Assembly (NCBI GenBank): GCA_017462425.1 | Contig: JAFTRD010000137.1 | Span: 1 to 10,788, forward strand | Length of the DNA: 10,788 nt | Source of the DNA: Clostridia bacterium | Lineage (GTDB): Bacteria; Bacillota_A; Clostridia; Christensenellales; Borkfalkiaceae | Reading direction: 5' to 3' | Part shown: one piece after another, positions 1-6,961 of the stretch | Numbering within the stretch: position 1 is the stretch's first letter | Layout: each line of letters starts with the position of its first letter | Translations under genes and position numbers: made by a program | Notes under the pieces: model-generated | What the model was told of the DNA's origin: nothing | Databases searched by the model: none | Seen by the model: only the letters and a program-made list of their open reading frames with translations

Positions 1-1
1 G

Positions 2-604
2 AGAGTGGTAAGCTCCTCCGGCTCGGATTCCTATTCGGTAATGGCGGCGGCGCTCTGCTCGTTGAAAGGCCCCAAGCACGGCGGCGCAAATATCCGTGTG
101 GCGCAGATGATGCGAGATATTAAAAAGCACGTAAAAGACACCGATGACGAAACGGAATTAGAGGCGTATCTGGAAAAGATTTTAGACAAACAAGCCTTCA
201 ACAAAACGGGTTTGATTTACGGCATGGGTCACGCCGTGTACTCACTTTCCGACCCCCGTGCCGAAGTTTTCCAGTCCTTCGTGGAACAGTTAGCCGAGGA
301 AAAGGGTCGGGCAAAGGACTACCGCCTGTATACCTCCGTGGAACGTTTAGCGAAGAAGCTCATTGCCAAAAAACGCCGCATTTATAAGGGCGTAAGCGCC
401 AACGTAGACTTCTATTCAGGGTTTGTGTACAGCATGCTGAACATTCCCGACGAACTGTTTACCCCCATCTTCGCCATGGCAAGAGTGGTTGGCTGGAGCG
501 CGCACCGCTTGGAGGAGCTGGTGAACGTGGATAAAATTATCCGCCCTGCCTACGTAGCCATCGGCGAACGCCAGACTTACGTTCCCTTGAATGAAAGAAA
601 ATAA
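2..604 (+). CDS. gltA: Citrate synthase, C-terminal part (5' end outside window)
   Basis: Citrate synthase condenses acetyl-CoA with oxaloacetate to give citrate, the entry to the TCA cycle and to glutamate synthesis in the cytoplasm. The visible 200 residues begin mid-domain with RVVSSSGSDSYS, so the gene starts upstream and the GTG at position 5 is an internal valine. The three family active-site elements are present: GPKHGGAN (visible residues 23-30, first catalytic His), GMGHAVYSLSDPRA (second catalytic His and substrate-binding Arg) and NVDFYSG (catalytic Asp). They are followed by the usual GWSAHRLEE segment near the C-terminus. The frame is intact to a TAA stop. A bidirectional hairpin terminator follows 47 bases later, facing the convergent phosphatase gene. 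A 2-methylcitrate synthase activity cannot be excluded from sequence, as the two share these motifs. The gene symbol is the generic one; citZ would serve equally. Confidence 0.95.
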   Translation, partial: RVVSSSGSDSYSVMAAALCSLKGPKHGGANIRVAQMMRDIKKHVKDTDDETELEAYLEKILDKQAFNKTGLIYGMGHAVYSLSDPRAEVFQSFVEQLAEEKGRAKDYRLYTSVERLAKKLIAKKRRIYKGVSANVDFYSGFVYSMLNIPDELFTPIFAMARVVGWSAHRLEELVNVDKIIRPAYVAIGERQTYVPLNERK

Positions 605-624
605 GCAGGCGTCGCTTGCGTAAT

Positions 625-638
625 ACCGCCGAAGCGGT
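625..638. other. Small GC-rich hairpin (UUCG tetraloop on minus strand)
   Basis: ACCGC and GCGGT form a 5-bp stem around a 4-base loop. Read on the minus strand the loop is C(TTCG)G, the exceptionally stable UUCG tetraloop in RNA. It sits just beyond the T-run that follows the larger terminator hairpin for minus-strand transcripts. No T-run follows it on either strand, so it is probably an accessory 3'-end structure and not a terminator by itself. Confidence 0.4.
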
Positions 639-651
639 TAAAAAAACGAAT

Positions 652-690
652 AAACGGTTGCAACTTTTTGTTACAACCGTTTTATTTTCT
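652..690. terminator. Bidirectional intrinsic terminator between convergent genes
   Basis: AAACGGTTG-c-AAC (652-664) pairs with GTT-a-CAACCGTTT (670-682) across a TTTTT loop. This gives a 12-bp stem with one C-A mismatch. On the + strand it is followed by TTTATTTTCTTATT, ending the citrate synthase transcript. On the minus strand it is followed by a T-rich tract including seven consecutive T (rc of 640-646), ending the lipid kinase-phosphatase transcript. Confidence 0.85.
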
Positions 691-699
691 TATTCTATG

Positions 700-1758
700 T
701 TATAAATCAAATGCAATTGCCGTTAGATCGTCGTCGAACGAGCCGCAGAACACCTTTAACGCCGTTTGCAAGCGTTCGATAAACTGCTTTGCCGACTTGG
801 ATTGCAGTAAAATATTTTCCACCCGCTCGATACCGAACTGCTCGCCCTCGGGATTTCTGCTTTCGGTAACGCCGTCCGTCAAAAGCACTAAAATATCCTG
901 CGGTACATATTCCAAGCGTCCGTCCTCGTAATGAAATCCGTCAAACCAGTTGGAAACGGGCGGCGCCGACATTTCTATTTCGCTTACGTTTTCACCGCTC
1001 TTCAATAAAATGGGCGCATTGTGCCCCGCAATACAAAAATGAATCTCTTTCGCATCGGAATCAATCCGTACCGCTGCCAAGGTGATATACGCCTTTTCGT
1101 CCTGATTCAGCTCACGGAATTTATCGTTCAAACGCATAATCGCCTTTGCGGGCGAAGGCTCGCTTCTGTCAAACCCCGCCTTGACGAAGGAGGAAAGTAT
1201 CCCTGCGGCAATCCCTTTGCCAGATACGTCGGCAAGCATACCGAAGGTATTTTTTGCGCCGTTGGAAACCACTTCGTATACGTCGGGTAAATCCCCTCCG
1301 ATCTCACGGCAGGGAATATACATATAAGAATAGGGTACGCCCGCCGCCTCTTTTCCGACGGGTAATAACCGCTGCTGCATATTATGGGCGCTGGTAAGCT
1401 CTTTTTTCAGCTCCTCCTCGTATACGCTTTCGACGATTCCCAGACAGTACTTTTTATCCAGCGCTACGGCGTGCATACGCAAGGAAACTTCCCGTATTTC
1501 TCCGCCCGTGCATACGGAAAGGTTCACGTCCCCCACTTGCGCTTTGGCGGCAGTAAACACGCTTTGAGCCAGCGCCTTCAAGCCAACGGTATTGGAGGGA
1601 AGGGAAAATATCTTTTTCATCTGCCCGGGGGTAGCGGAGGAAAAATAACGGCGGAAGGCGGCATTGGTAAAACGCACCCTACCTTTTACGTCAAAGACGA
1701 TGACCGCCGTCGGAACGGTATGTAATATTTTTTTATAAAACGAGGAAAAAAACAACAT
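700..1758 (-). CDS. PAS-domain SpoIIE-type (PP2C/PPM) serine phosphatase
   Basis: A 352-residue cytoplasmic signalling phosphatase of the RsbU/RsbP/SpoIIE type. Such enzymes usually dephosphorylate STAS anti-anti-sigma proteins and so steer partner-switching. Residues about 8-110 look like a PAS sensor (TAVIVFDVKGRVRFTNAAF). Residues about 111-132 form a short helical linker (EEELKKELTSAHNMQQRLLP). Residues 140-352 are the phosphatase domain. Metal-ligand motifs are intact: REIGGDLPD (Asp156), GMLADVSGKG (Asp177), AGHNAPILL, VLLTDGVTES (Asp295) and FDDDLTAIA (343-345). The start is at 1758, preceded by GGGAG only 3 bases upstream, which is unusually close. It lies 48 bases after the lipid kinase stop codon, with no convincing promoter or terminator between, so co-transcription is likely. 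There is no transmembrane segment. No STAS or anti-sigma partner is in the window, so its target and the signal sensed by the PAS domain are unknown. Confidence 0.9.
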   Translation of the reverse strand: MLFFSSFYKKILHTVPTAVIVFDVKGRVRFTNAAFRRYFSSATPGQMKKIFSLPSNTVGLKALAQSVFTAAKAQVGDVNLSVCTGGEIREVSLRMHAVALDKKYCLGIVESVYEEELKKELTSAHNMQQRLLPVGKEAAGVPYSYMYIPCREIGGDLPDVYEVVSNGAKNTFGMLADVSGKGIAAGILSSFVKAGFDRSEPSPAKAIMRLNDKFRELNQDEKAYITLAAVRIDSDAKEIHFCIAGHNAPILLKSGENVSEIEMSAPPVSNWFDGFHYEDGRLEYVPQDILVLLTDGVTESRNPEGEQFGIERVENILLQSKSAKQFIERLQTALKVFCGSFDDDLTAIAFDL

Positions 1759-1806
1759 AGTCTCCCATTTTTATTCCGCTTTAACGCTCACAATAATTTT
1801 TTTCTT

Positions 1807-2670
1807 TTATCGGTATATTTTCAGCCCGTGCATGATTTTTGCGTCCAATACACGGCAATTTTCGTATAATTCTCCGTCCAGCTGAATGGTGCTTGCAGAA
1901 TCGGGCAAAATTTCCGCCGCTTCACAGTAAAAATGCTGCGTTTCGGGGAAAGACAGAATTTTTCCTCTCATTAACGAAATAAACGCCCGAATGATTCCGA
2001 AAAAGCCCAGTTGCCGTACCAACACCACTTCCAGCTTTCCGTCTGCCACCTCGGCGCCGGGACAAATGCGGATACCGCCGCCGAACTGCGAACCGTTGCA
2101 CACGGCAACGAACAATGCCTTTTCTGTGTACACCTTACCGTTCACCGACAGGCGCACCTGCTGTCCCTTGAAGGTGAACATGGTGGAAATAAGACTCCAC
2201 AGATACTTGATTTTCCCTTTCATATTCCCACGGGATACCCGTTCCAAAACCGCTACGTCCATACCCATACCGCCTACGTTCAGACAACGTCTGCCCGAAA
2301 AATCGATATAATCGGTGGGCTTGGCGTCCCCCCTTAACACCGCTGCCATGGCGCTGTCGGGATCGAACGAAATTCCCACGCCGGAGCAAAAATCGTTTCC
2401 CGTACCGGCAGGAATGATTGCAATGCGTACTTTTTGCGGGTCGGTAATGCCGTTTAATACTTCGTGTACGGTACCGTCACCGCCGATAATAATCAACTCT
2501 TCTACCGTCTTGCTGAGCGTTTCGGCAAGCCCCTTGGCGTGACCCTTGGTAATGGTTTCGTGTATCTCAAATTCCTTCCCCGCCTGCGTTAAACGTTTGC
2601 AGACTTTATCCAGAACGGGTTTTGCTTTACCGCTTTTTGCAGTGGGATTGAAAATGATATGATATTTCAT
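1807..2670 (-). CDS. Diacylglycerol kinase-family lipid kinase (DagK/YegS/BmrU type)
   Basis: A 287-residue soluble lipid kinase family protein. Members phosphorylate diacylglycerol or related lipids with ATP at the inner membrane face; in Gram-positives DgkB recycles diacylglycerol left by lipoteichoic acid synthesis. The N-terminal nucleotide-binding domain begins YHIIFNPTAKSG and carries the hallmark GGDGT (63-67) in IIIGGDGTVHEVLNGI, then PAGTGNDF (87-94). The beta-sandwich domain has NVGGMGMDVAV (131-141), NGSQFGGG (192-199), ADGKLEVVLV (209-218) and QLDGE (263-267). I chose the ATG at 2670 because AAGGAG lies just upstream and the family fold starts at once. An in-frame ATG at 2712 would add 14 atypical residues and lies almost at the predicted transcript start. 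The exact lipid substrate cannot be read from the sequence. It heads a unit with the PAS-SpoIIE phosphatase downstream. Confidence 0.9.
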   Translation of the reverse strand: MKYHIIFNPTAKSGKAKPVLDKVCKRLTQAGKEFEIHETITKGHAKGLAETLSKTVEELIIIGGDGTVHEVLNGITDPQKVRIAIIPAGTGNDFCSGVGISFDPDSAMAAVLRGDAKPTDYIDFSGRRCLNVGGMGMDVAVLERVSRGNMKGKIKYLWSLISTMFTFKGQQVRLSVNGKVYTEKALFVAVCNGSQFGGGIRICPGAEVADGKLEVVLVRQLGFFGIIRAFISLMRGKILSFPETQHFYCEAAEILPDSASTIQLDGELYENCRVLDAKIMHGLKIYR

Positions 2671-2721
2671 ATCCGACTCCTTTTTGATAGGATAACTGTA
2701 TTTATCTTTCAATACGCCACC

Positions 2722-2750
2722 AGTATACTACATTTTTAAAGGAATTGCAA
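2722..2750 (-). promoter_or_regulatory. Sigma-A-like promoter for the lipid kinase unit
   Basis: On the minus strand, TTGCAA (2750-2745) is followed after exactly 17 bases by TATACT (2727-2722). The predicted transcript start is near 2715, giving a leader of about 45 bases before the ATG at 2670. The -35 hexamer is palindromic and is the same six bases used by the divergent rmuC promoter. Confidence 0.7.
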
Positions 2751-2773
2751 TTTATTTTTTAATTTGCTATACT
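2745..2773 (+). promoter_or_regulatory. Sigma-A-like promoter for rmuC
   Basis: TTGCAA (2745-2750) and TATACT (2768-2773) are separated by 17 bases. The predicted start is near 2780, leaving a 77-base leader. A second TATACTGT occurs at 2826-2833, preceded by TG one base upstream (an extended -10 pattern). It lacks a -35 and lies only 10 bases before the Shine-Dalgarno, so it is a weaker candidate. Confidence 0.7.
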
Positions 2774-2856
2774 GTATTTGTAAAAAATTTTTAAAAACAG
2801 GCAGGCATATGCCGCATTTAAATGGTATACTGTTTGAAAAAAGGAGTTTTTAACGT

Positions 2857-4014
2857 ATGGAACCTTTACTTATCGCTAATATTGCGCTTTCCGTTCTCGC
2901 TCTTTTAGGTGTAACGGTACTTCTCTTGAGAAAGCCGTCCAAAACGGAAAACACCGTAGACCAAGCGAAAATGCAGGAGCTCGGCGAAAAAATAGACAAG
3001 CTGGGCAACGTGGTGGATTACACCAACCGCCGTGTAAACGAGCTGAACGACAGAACCGAATACCGTTTAAACCTCATTCAAAAGCAGCTTTCCGACGATA
3101 TAAAATTTATGTCGCAAGCCAACGCGCAGAATTTAGAAGTTATTCGCCGCACGGTAGACGAAAAGCTATCCGCCACCTTGGAAGGGAAGCTGGGCGAAAG
3201 TTACTCTTTAATCAACGAACGCTTGGAGGCAGTGTATAAAGGCTTGGGCGAGGTGCGAGGCTTAGCGTCCAGCGTGGGGGATATTAAAAAAGTATTCACC
3301 AACGTAAAGCTAAGAGGCACGTGGGGCGAAACGCAGCTGGACGCCCTGCTGTCGCAGATGCTCTCCCCCGAACAGTACGAGGCAAGCGTGAAGCTGAATC
3401 CCCTTTCGGGTTATCTCGTCGATTTTGCCGTGAAAATCCCCTCCAAAGACGAGGAGACGGTATGGCTGCCCATTGACAGCAAGTTCCCCGTGGAGGAATA
3501 CGAGCGTCTGATAAACGCCGCCGACGCCTGTGATAAGGCGGCGGAAGAGCGCGCGCTTAAAAATTTGGAGCGCGCAGTAAAATTACAGGCGGAGAGTATT
3601 TCTGAAAAGTATATTCAGCCACCGTTCACCACCGATTTTGCCATTATGTACCTACCCTTAGAAGGGCTGTACGCCGAGCTTTTAAAAATGCCGGCTTTGA
3701 GCGAATTTTTATACCGCAAGCGCATTATGGCGTGCGGTCCGACCAATTTGGGCGCGCTCCTTTCCACCGTGCAGACGGGCTTTAAGACGGCGGCAATTGA
3801 AAAACGCTCGGGCGAGCTTTGGCAGATGCTGACGACGTTTAAATACGAATTTTCAAAGTTTTCCGATTTATTGCAAAAGACGCAGAAGAAATTACAGGAG
3901 GCGCAGGATTCCATTGACTCTGCCGCCAAAAAGACACGCACCATTACCCGTAAGCTAAGCGCCGTGGACGGACTGGACAGCCCTAATTTCCCATCGATTG
4001 AGGACGGGGAGTAA
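2857..4014 (+). CDS. rmuC: RmuC family protein (putative DNA recombination/nuclease-fold protein)
   Basis: A 385-residue RmuC-like protein. The family has a restriction-endonuclease-like core. In E. coli rmuC limits inversions at short repeats; the biochemical activity is not established. Residues 5-25 form one hydrophobic anchor (IANIALSVLALLGVTVLLL). Residues about 35-135 are charged, heptad-rich and probably coiled coil. Residues about 145-365 are the RmuC domain with KLRGTWGETQLDALL (151-165), LPIDSKFP (204-211), TDFAIMYLPLEGLYAE (259-274) and GPTNLGALL (294-302, SPTTL-type in many homologues). A helical tail follows. AAGGAG at 2841-2846 lies 10 bases before the ATG, slightly longer than ideal. 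The gene diverges from the lipid kinase. The gene downstream has its own promoter, so rmuC may be transcribed alone or with read-through. Confidence 0.9.
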   Translation: MEPLLIANIALSVLALLGVTVLLLRKPSKTENTVDQAKMQELGEKIDKLGNVVDYTNRRVNELNDRTEYRLNLIQKQLSDDIKFMSQANAQNLEVIRRTVDEKLSATLEGKLGESYSLINERLEAVYKGLGEVRGLASSVGDIKKVFTNVKLRGTWGETQLDALLSQMLSPEQYEASVKLNPLSGYLVDFAVKIPSKDEETVWLPIDSKFPVEEYERLINAADACDKAAEERALKNLERAVKLQAESISEKYIQPPFTTDFAIMYLPLEGLYAELLKMPALSEFLYRKRIMACGPTNLGALLSTVQTGFKTAAIEKRSGELWQMLTTFKYEFSKFSDLLQKTQKKLQEAQDSIDSAAKKTRTITRKLSAVDGLDSPNFPSIEDGE

Positions 4015-4020
4015 AAATCC

Positions 4021-4049
4021 TTGCTTTTTTTAAGATAACGCAGTATAAT
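4021..4049 (+). promoter_or_regulatory. Promoter directly abutting the cupin-like gene
   Basis: TTGCTT (4021-4026), a 17-base spacer and a perfect TATAAT (4044-4049). With canonical geometry the transcription start is position 4056, the A of the gene's ATG. There is no Shine-Dalgarno before that ATG, which supports a leaderless transcript. The promoter starts 6 bases after the rmuC stop codon. Confidence 0.7.
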
Positions 4050-4055
4050 AACGGT

Positions 4056-4361
4056 ATGATGAAAATTACGAAAAAAGAAAACGAAATTTTATTCCCCCAA
4101 AGCGCAGAATTTGAAATGCAGGAAAACACCGTGCAGGGCGCGCGGATCGGCAAAAAAGATAACGCTTTGTATATCGTCAGCCCCCGCCGCTATAAACTTT
4201 TTACGGACGGCACGGACTTCGTAAAAATTTTGGAGGGCAACGGATTTTTTAAATGGAAGCGTGGCGAAACCAAGTTTTCCGCAGGCGACTGCTTTGAAAT
4301 ATCCGAAGTGGGCGAATACGAAATAAACGGCAACGGCACGTATATCGTCGTAAGAAATTAA
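4056..4361 (+). CDS. Small cupin-like protein, ManA C-terminal-like, probably leaderless mRNA
   Basis: A 101-residue protein of unknown function. Residues about 53-100 read as a cupin beta-barrel end: FVKILEGNGFFKWKRG, then FSAGDCFEISEVGEYEINGNG. This resembles the C-terminal cupin of type I mannose-6-phosphate isomerase (glycine turn, xxGDxFxI, GEYxIxG). The histidines and glutamate that bind metal in catalytic cupins are absent, so a binding or regulatory role is likelier than catalysis. There is no signal peptide or membrane segment. The start is one of two tandem ATG codons (4056 and 4059). No ribosome binding site is visible, and the promoter is spaced so that transcription begins on the first ATG. 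A hairpin terminator follows the stop. The fold assignment is inference from pattern only. The reading frame is supported by its own promoter and terminator. Confidence 0.75.
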   Translation: MMKITKKENEILFPQSAEFEMQENTVQGARIGKKDNALYIVSPRRYKLFTDGTDFVKILEGNGFFKWKRGETKFSAGDCFEISEVGEYEINGNGTYIVVRN

Positions 4362-4377
4362 ACGCATATGTGAAAAG

Positions 4378-4412
4378 GCGCAACCAACACCAACACGGTT
4401 ACGCATTTTTTT
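4378..4412. terminator. Hairpin terminator between cupin-like gene and aspartate kinase
   Basis: GCG-c-AACC (4378-4385) pairs with GGTT-a-CGC (4397-4404) across an 11-base loop, with one internal mismatch. On the + strand it is followed by seven T (4406-4412), a standard intrinsic terminator for the cupin-like gene. Read on the minus strand the same stem is followed only by CTTTTC, so it would be a weaker end for the aspartate kinase operon. Confidence 0.7.
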
Positions 4413-4423
4413 GTTACCAACAA

Positions 4424-5749
4424 TTATTTAGCGGGGAAAAATTCGTTGTAAATAGCCTTGATTGCCTTGTTGCAGTCCTCGTCTGCCACGCCAACGATGA
4501 TGTTCAGCTCGGAAGAACCTTGGTCGATCATGCGAACGTTGATGTTTGCGTCGGAGAGCGCCTTGAACAGTCTGCCAGACGTGCCGATGCTGGAGGACAT
4601 GCCGTGCCCTACCGTGGCAATTAAAGCGATGTTGTTATACACACGGACGTGGTCGGGATTGACCGCCTGCTCGATTTCGGTGAGCAATCTGTCCAGCATA
4701 CCCAGCTTTAAAACGCTGCTGTCAATGACCAAGGACATGGTATCAATACCCGAGGGCATATGCTCAAAAGAGATATGATCCTTTTCCAAAACGGATAAAA
4801 TTTTTCTGGTGAATCCGATTTCGGAGTTCATCATGGATTTTTCGATATGGATAACCGTAAAGTTCTTCTTGCCTGCAATACCCGTTACGATGTTGCCCGT
4901 GTACTGATATTTGGTAATGGGAACGATCATCGTGCCCTCGTCCTCGGGACGGAAGGTATTTTTAATGTTGATGGGAATGTTTGCGCTCTTTACGGGGAAG
5001 ATGGATTCGCTGTGCAATACGTTTGCTCCCATGTAGGAAAGCTCTCTCAGCTCCTTGTAAGAGAGTACTTTTATCCCCTGCGGATGGTCTACGATACGGG
5101 GGTCGCAAGCCAAAAATCCGCTTACGTCCGTCCAATTTTCGTACACGTCGGCTAAAACCGCGCGCGCAACGATTGCGCCGGAAATATCGCTGCCGCCACG
5201 GGAGAAGGTTTTAACCTTGCCGTTGCGACCGGCGCCGTAGAACCCGCCTACCACCGCATAGGGCTTGTCGGCAAGCGCTTTGGATACGAGAGCGTAGCTC
5301 TCCTCTGCCGCAAGCGTGCCGTCGTCGTTGAACAGAACCACGTCCTGCGCGTCTACGAAGGGAACGCCCAACGTCTCTGCCATGACCACGCCGCTTAAAT
5401 ATTCGCCACGGGAGGCGGAAAATTCGGCGCTGTTTTCTTCACAGATGCGTTTTTCCGTTTCGTCCAATACGGTGGAAATATCCGTCTTGACGCCAAGCTC
5501 TTTGGCAATATTTTCAAAGCGTTCACGAATTTTTGCAAACGCCGCCTTGCAAGCGCCCGTTTCCTCTACTTCCTGCTGGCACTGATAGAGTAAATCGGTG
5601 ACCTTTATATCGTTGCTGAAACGTTTACCGGGGGCGGAAACCACCACGTAGCGTCTGTCTTTATCGCTTTGAATAATATTCATTACGTTTCTGATGTTGT
5701 TTCCGTCCGCCATGGACGTACCGCCGAATTTACAAACCTTGATTGACAT
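4424..5749 (-). CDS. Aspartate kinase (monofunctional, two ACT domains)
   Basis: Aspartate kinase phosphorylates aspartate with ATP, the committed step towards lysine (and diaminopimelate for peptidoglycan), threonine and methionine. At 441 residues it matches the single-function aspartokinase III/YclM class, and no homoserine dehydrogenase domain is attached. The amino-acid-kinase domain occupies about 1-280 with KFGGTSMADG (7-16), SRGEYLSG (113-120), FSRGGSDISG (182-191) and DVSGFLACDPRIV (208-220). Two ACT regulatory domains follow at about 295-365 and 373-440 (MSSSIGTSGRLFKALSDANI). ACT domains in this class normally bind lysine and/or threonine for feedback; the ligand cannot be read here. 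The start is set by AAGGAG at 5764-5759, nine bases upstream and inside the last codons of the DUF1015 gene, whose stop is 3 bases away. It is the last gene of the cdaA operon. Confidence 0.95.
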   Translation of the reverse strand: MSIKVCKFGGTSMADGNNIRNVMNIIQSDKDRRYVVVSAPGKRFSNDIKVTDLLYQCQQEVEETGACKAAFAKIRERFENIAKELGVKTDISTVLDETEKRICEENSAEFSASRGEYLSGVVMAETLGVPFVDAQDVVLFNDDGTLAAEESYALVSKALADKPYAVVGGFYGAGRNGKVKTFSRGGSDISGAIVARAVLADVYENWTDVSGFLACDPRIVDHPQGIKVLSYKELRELSYMGANVLHSESIFPVKSANIPINIKNTFRPEDEGTMIVPITKYQYTGNIVTGIAGKKNFTVIHIEKSMMNSEIGFTRKILSVLEKDHISFEHMPSGIDTMSLVIDSSVLKLGMLDRLLTEIEQAVNPDHVRVYNNIALIATVGHGMSSSIGTSGRLFKALSDANINVRMIDQGSSELNIIVGVADEDCNKAIKAIYNEFFPAK

Positions 5750-5752
5750 TTT

Positions 5753-6961
5753 TCAAATCTCCTTACATTCCGTATAATATCTTTTTTCCGCACCTTCCCC
5801 CATAGAAAAGGTTTTTCGAGGCAGAGAACCGCCCTGTTCCACCGCACGGAAAAATCCGTCCTTTGCAATGGCTTTCAACAAAACGCCCACTCTGTCGTTT
5901 CCCGCTTGAACCAAAGAAACGAGCTCCTTCTCGCCGTGGATATAATCGACCTCTCCGCCGTTATCCTTTAGGTATTCGGCAATGAATCCGTCTAACGCAC
6001 GGAGCGCCTCGGCTACGTCATATTCCCCTTGAAGAGAGAGCGTGTTGCCCTCCCCTATCATTTTAAAAGTATTTCGTTTTTCGAGCTTGGTGATAAATTT
6101 TTCGGCATCCACGCCCGAAATATATCGATATATCGGCTCGAAGGTGAGCGCAGGCGAATAGATGCTGACCGCCTCGCAGAGCGCAAACCTTGCAGGATGC
6201 GTTTTTTGCTCTTCTTCGCTTAAGCTCTTCTTTATATTCTCCCAACAGGTTTTTGCCGTTGCCAGAGAATGGTTGCCGTCGCCCACGGCAAAGAGCATTT
6301 CCCCGGAGGTTCGGTAGAGCTTATTGATAATTTCTTTGGATTTTTCCTCGTTTAAGAACCAGCCCTTGAGGTGTCCGCCGCCTTGATTGAGCTCAAAGTC
6401 GTACAGCTTTTCTAATTGGGGAATTTCCCGTTCTATCTCGCCTAAAATTTGCGATTCATACGCATTGTATAAAAGCATAACGTGCGGCAACTCAAGTTTT
6501 GCCTCTTGACGAATTTTTACACGGGGCGGAATACGCTCGGGTACGGTTGCCTCGGTGGCACGGATTGCCGCAGAGGATTTAGGTGCAAAGGAATATTCCT
6601 CCAAATCAATCGCCAAAACCACGCCGTAACGCTTTTCACTCGTGAAGCGGGTGGTGCGTTCGGTGAGCACGAACCCTTTATCCAACCGACGGAAAAGACC
6701 TTTTTCAAGGTATGCTCGCATATTCCGATTGATATTTTCAACCCGTTTTTCGCCGTCCGGATCTTTTAAAAAGACCTCGGGAAATACCAAGCGTAGGGTG
6801 GAGGGGTTCTCCCCTATTTCCCCGTCCAGTTCGTTCCAGTAGCTTCTGTCCGAAGTGAACTGGTCGCAGGCGATAACCGACCACGCATGCATAAAACTTG
6901 CGTCCGTATTTTTCGGGATTAAAATATTCGGTAAAAATACGGTGCTCTTTTCTTGGTTCAT
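5753..6961 (-). CDS. DUF1015 family protein (function not established)
   Basis: A 402-residue soluble DUF1015 protein. Recognisable family segments are the N-terminal FLPNILIPKNTDASF, SSAAIRATEATVPERIPPR (129-147), GDGNHSLATAK (227-237) and a C-terminal RKTFSMGEG (382-390). Many DUF1015 proteins have DGHHRYETA at the third site, reminiscent of the ParB/serine-kinase fold. Here Asn and Ser-Leu replace the second His and the Arg-Tyr. From memory the family is often encoded near serine biosynthesis genes, and a kinase-like role on small amino acids has been considered for it; I treat this as suggestion only. The ATG overlaps the stop of the 40-residue peptide gene (ATGA) and has no clear Shine-Dalgarno, so it is probably translated by coupling. 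It runs directly into aspartate kinase. Length and frame are intact. No membrane segment is visible. Confidence 0.85.
   Translation of the reverse strand: MNQEKSTVFLPNILIPKNTDASFMHAWSVIACDQFTSDRSYWNELDGEIGENPSTLRLVFPEVFLKDPDGEKRVENINRNMRAYLEKGLFRRLDKGFVLTERTTRFTSEKRYGVVLAIDLEEYSFAPKSSAAIRATEATVPERIPPRVKIRQEAKLELPHVMLLYNAYESQILGEIEREIPQLEKLYDFELNQGGGHLKGWFLNEEKSKEIINKLYRTSGEMLFAVGDGNHSLATAKTCWENIKKSLSEEEQKTHPARFALCEAVSIYSPALTFEPIYRYISGVDAEKFITKLEKRNTFKMIGEGNTLSLQGEYDVAEALRALDGFIAEYLKDNGGEVDYIHGEKELVSLVQAGNDRVGVLLKAIAKDGFFRAVEQGGSLPRKTFSMGEGAEKRYYTECKEI
5759..5764 (-). promoter_or_regulatory. Aspartate kinase ribosome binding site inside DUF1015 3' end
   Basis: AAGGAG on the minus strand encodes Lys-Glu near the DUF1015 C-terminus and lies 9 bases before the aspartate kinase ATG. 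The upstream stop falls between them, an arrangement expected to couple translation of the two genes. Confidence 0.8.

Noticed and set aside
1384..1725. A 113-codon + strand open frame opposite the phosphatase gene
   Set aside because: It is antisense to a gene with complete PAS and PP2C motifs, has no supporting signals, and its protein sequence is low in recognisable structure.
1807..2712. Longer lipid kinase start at 2712
   Set aside because: It adds 14 residues outside the family fold, lacks a Shine-Dalgarno and begins almost at the predicted transcript start. The ATG at 2670 has AAGGAG at good spacing.
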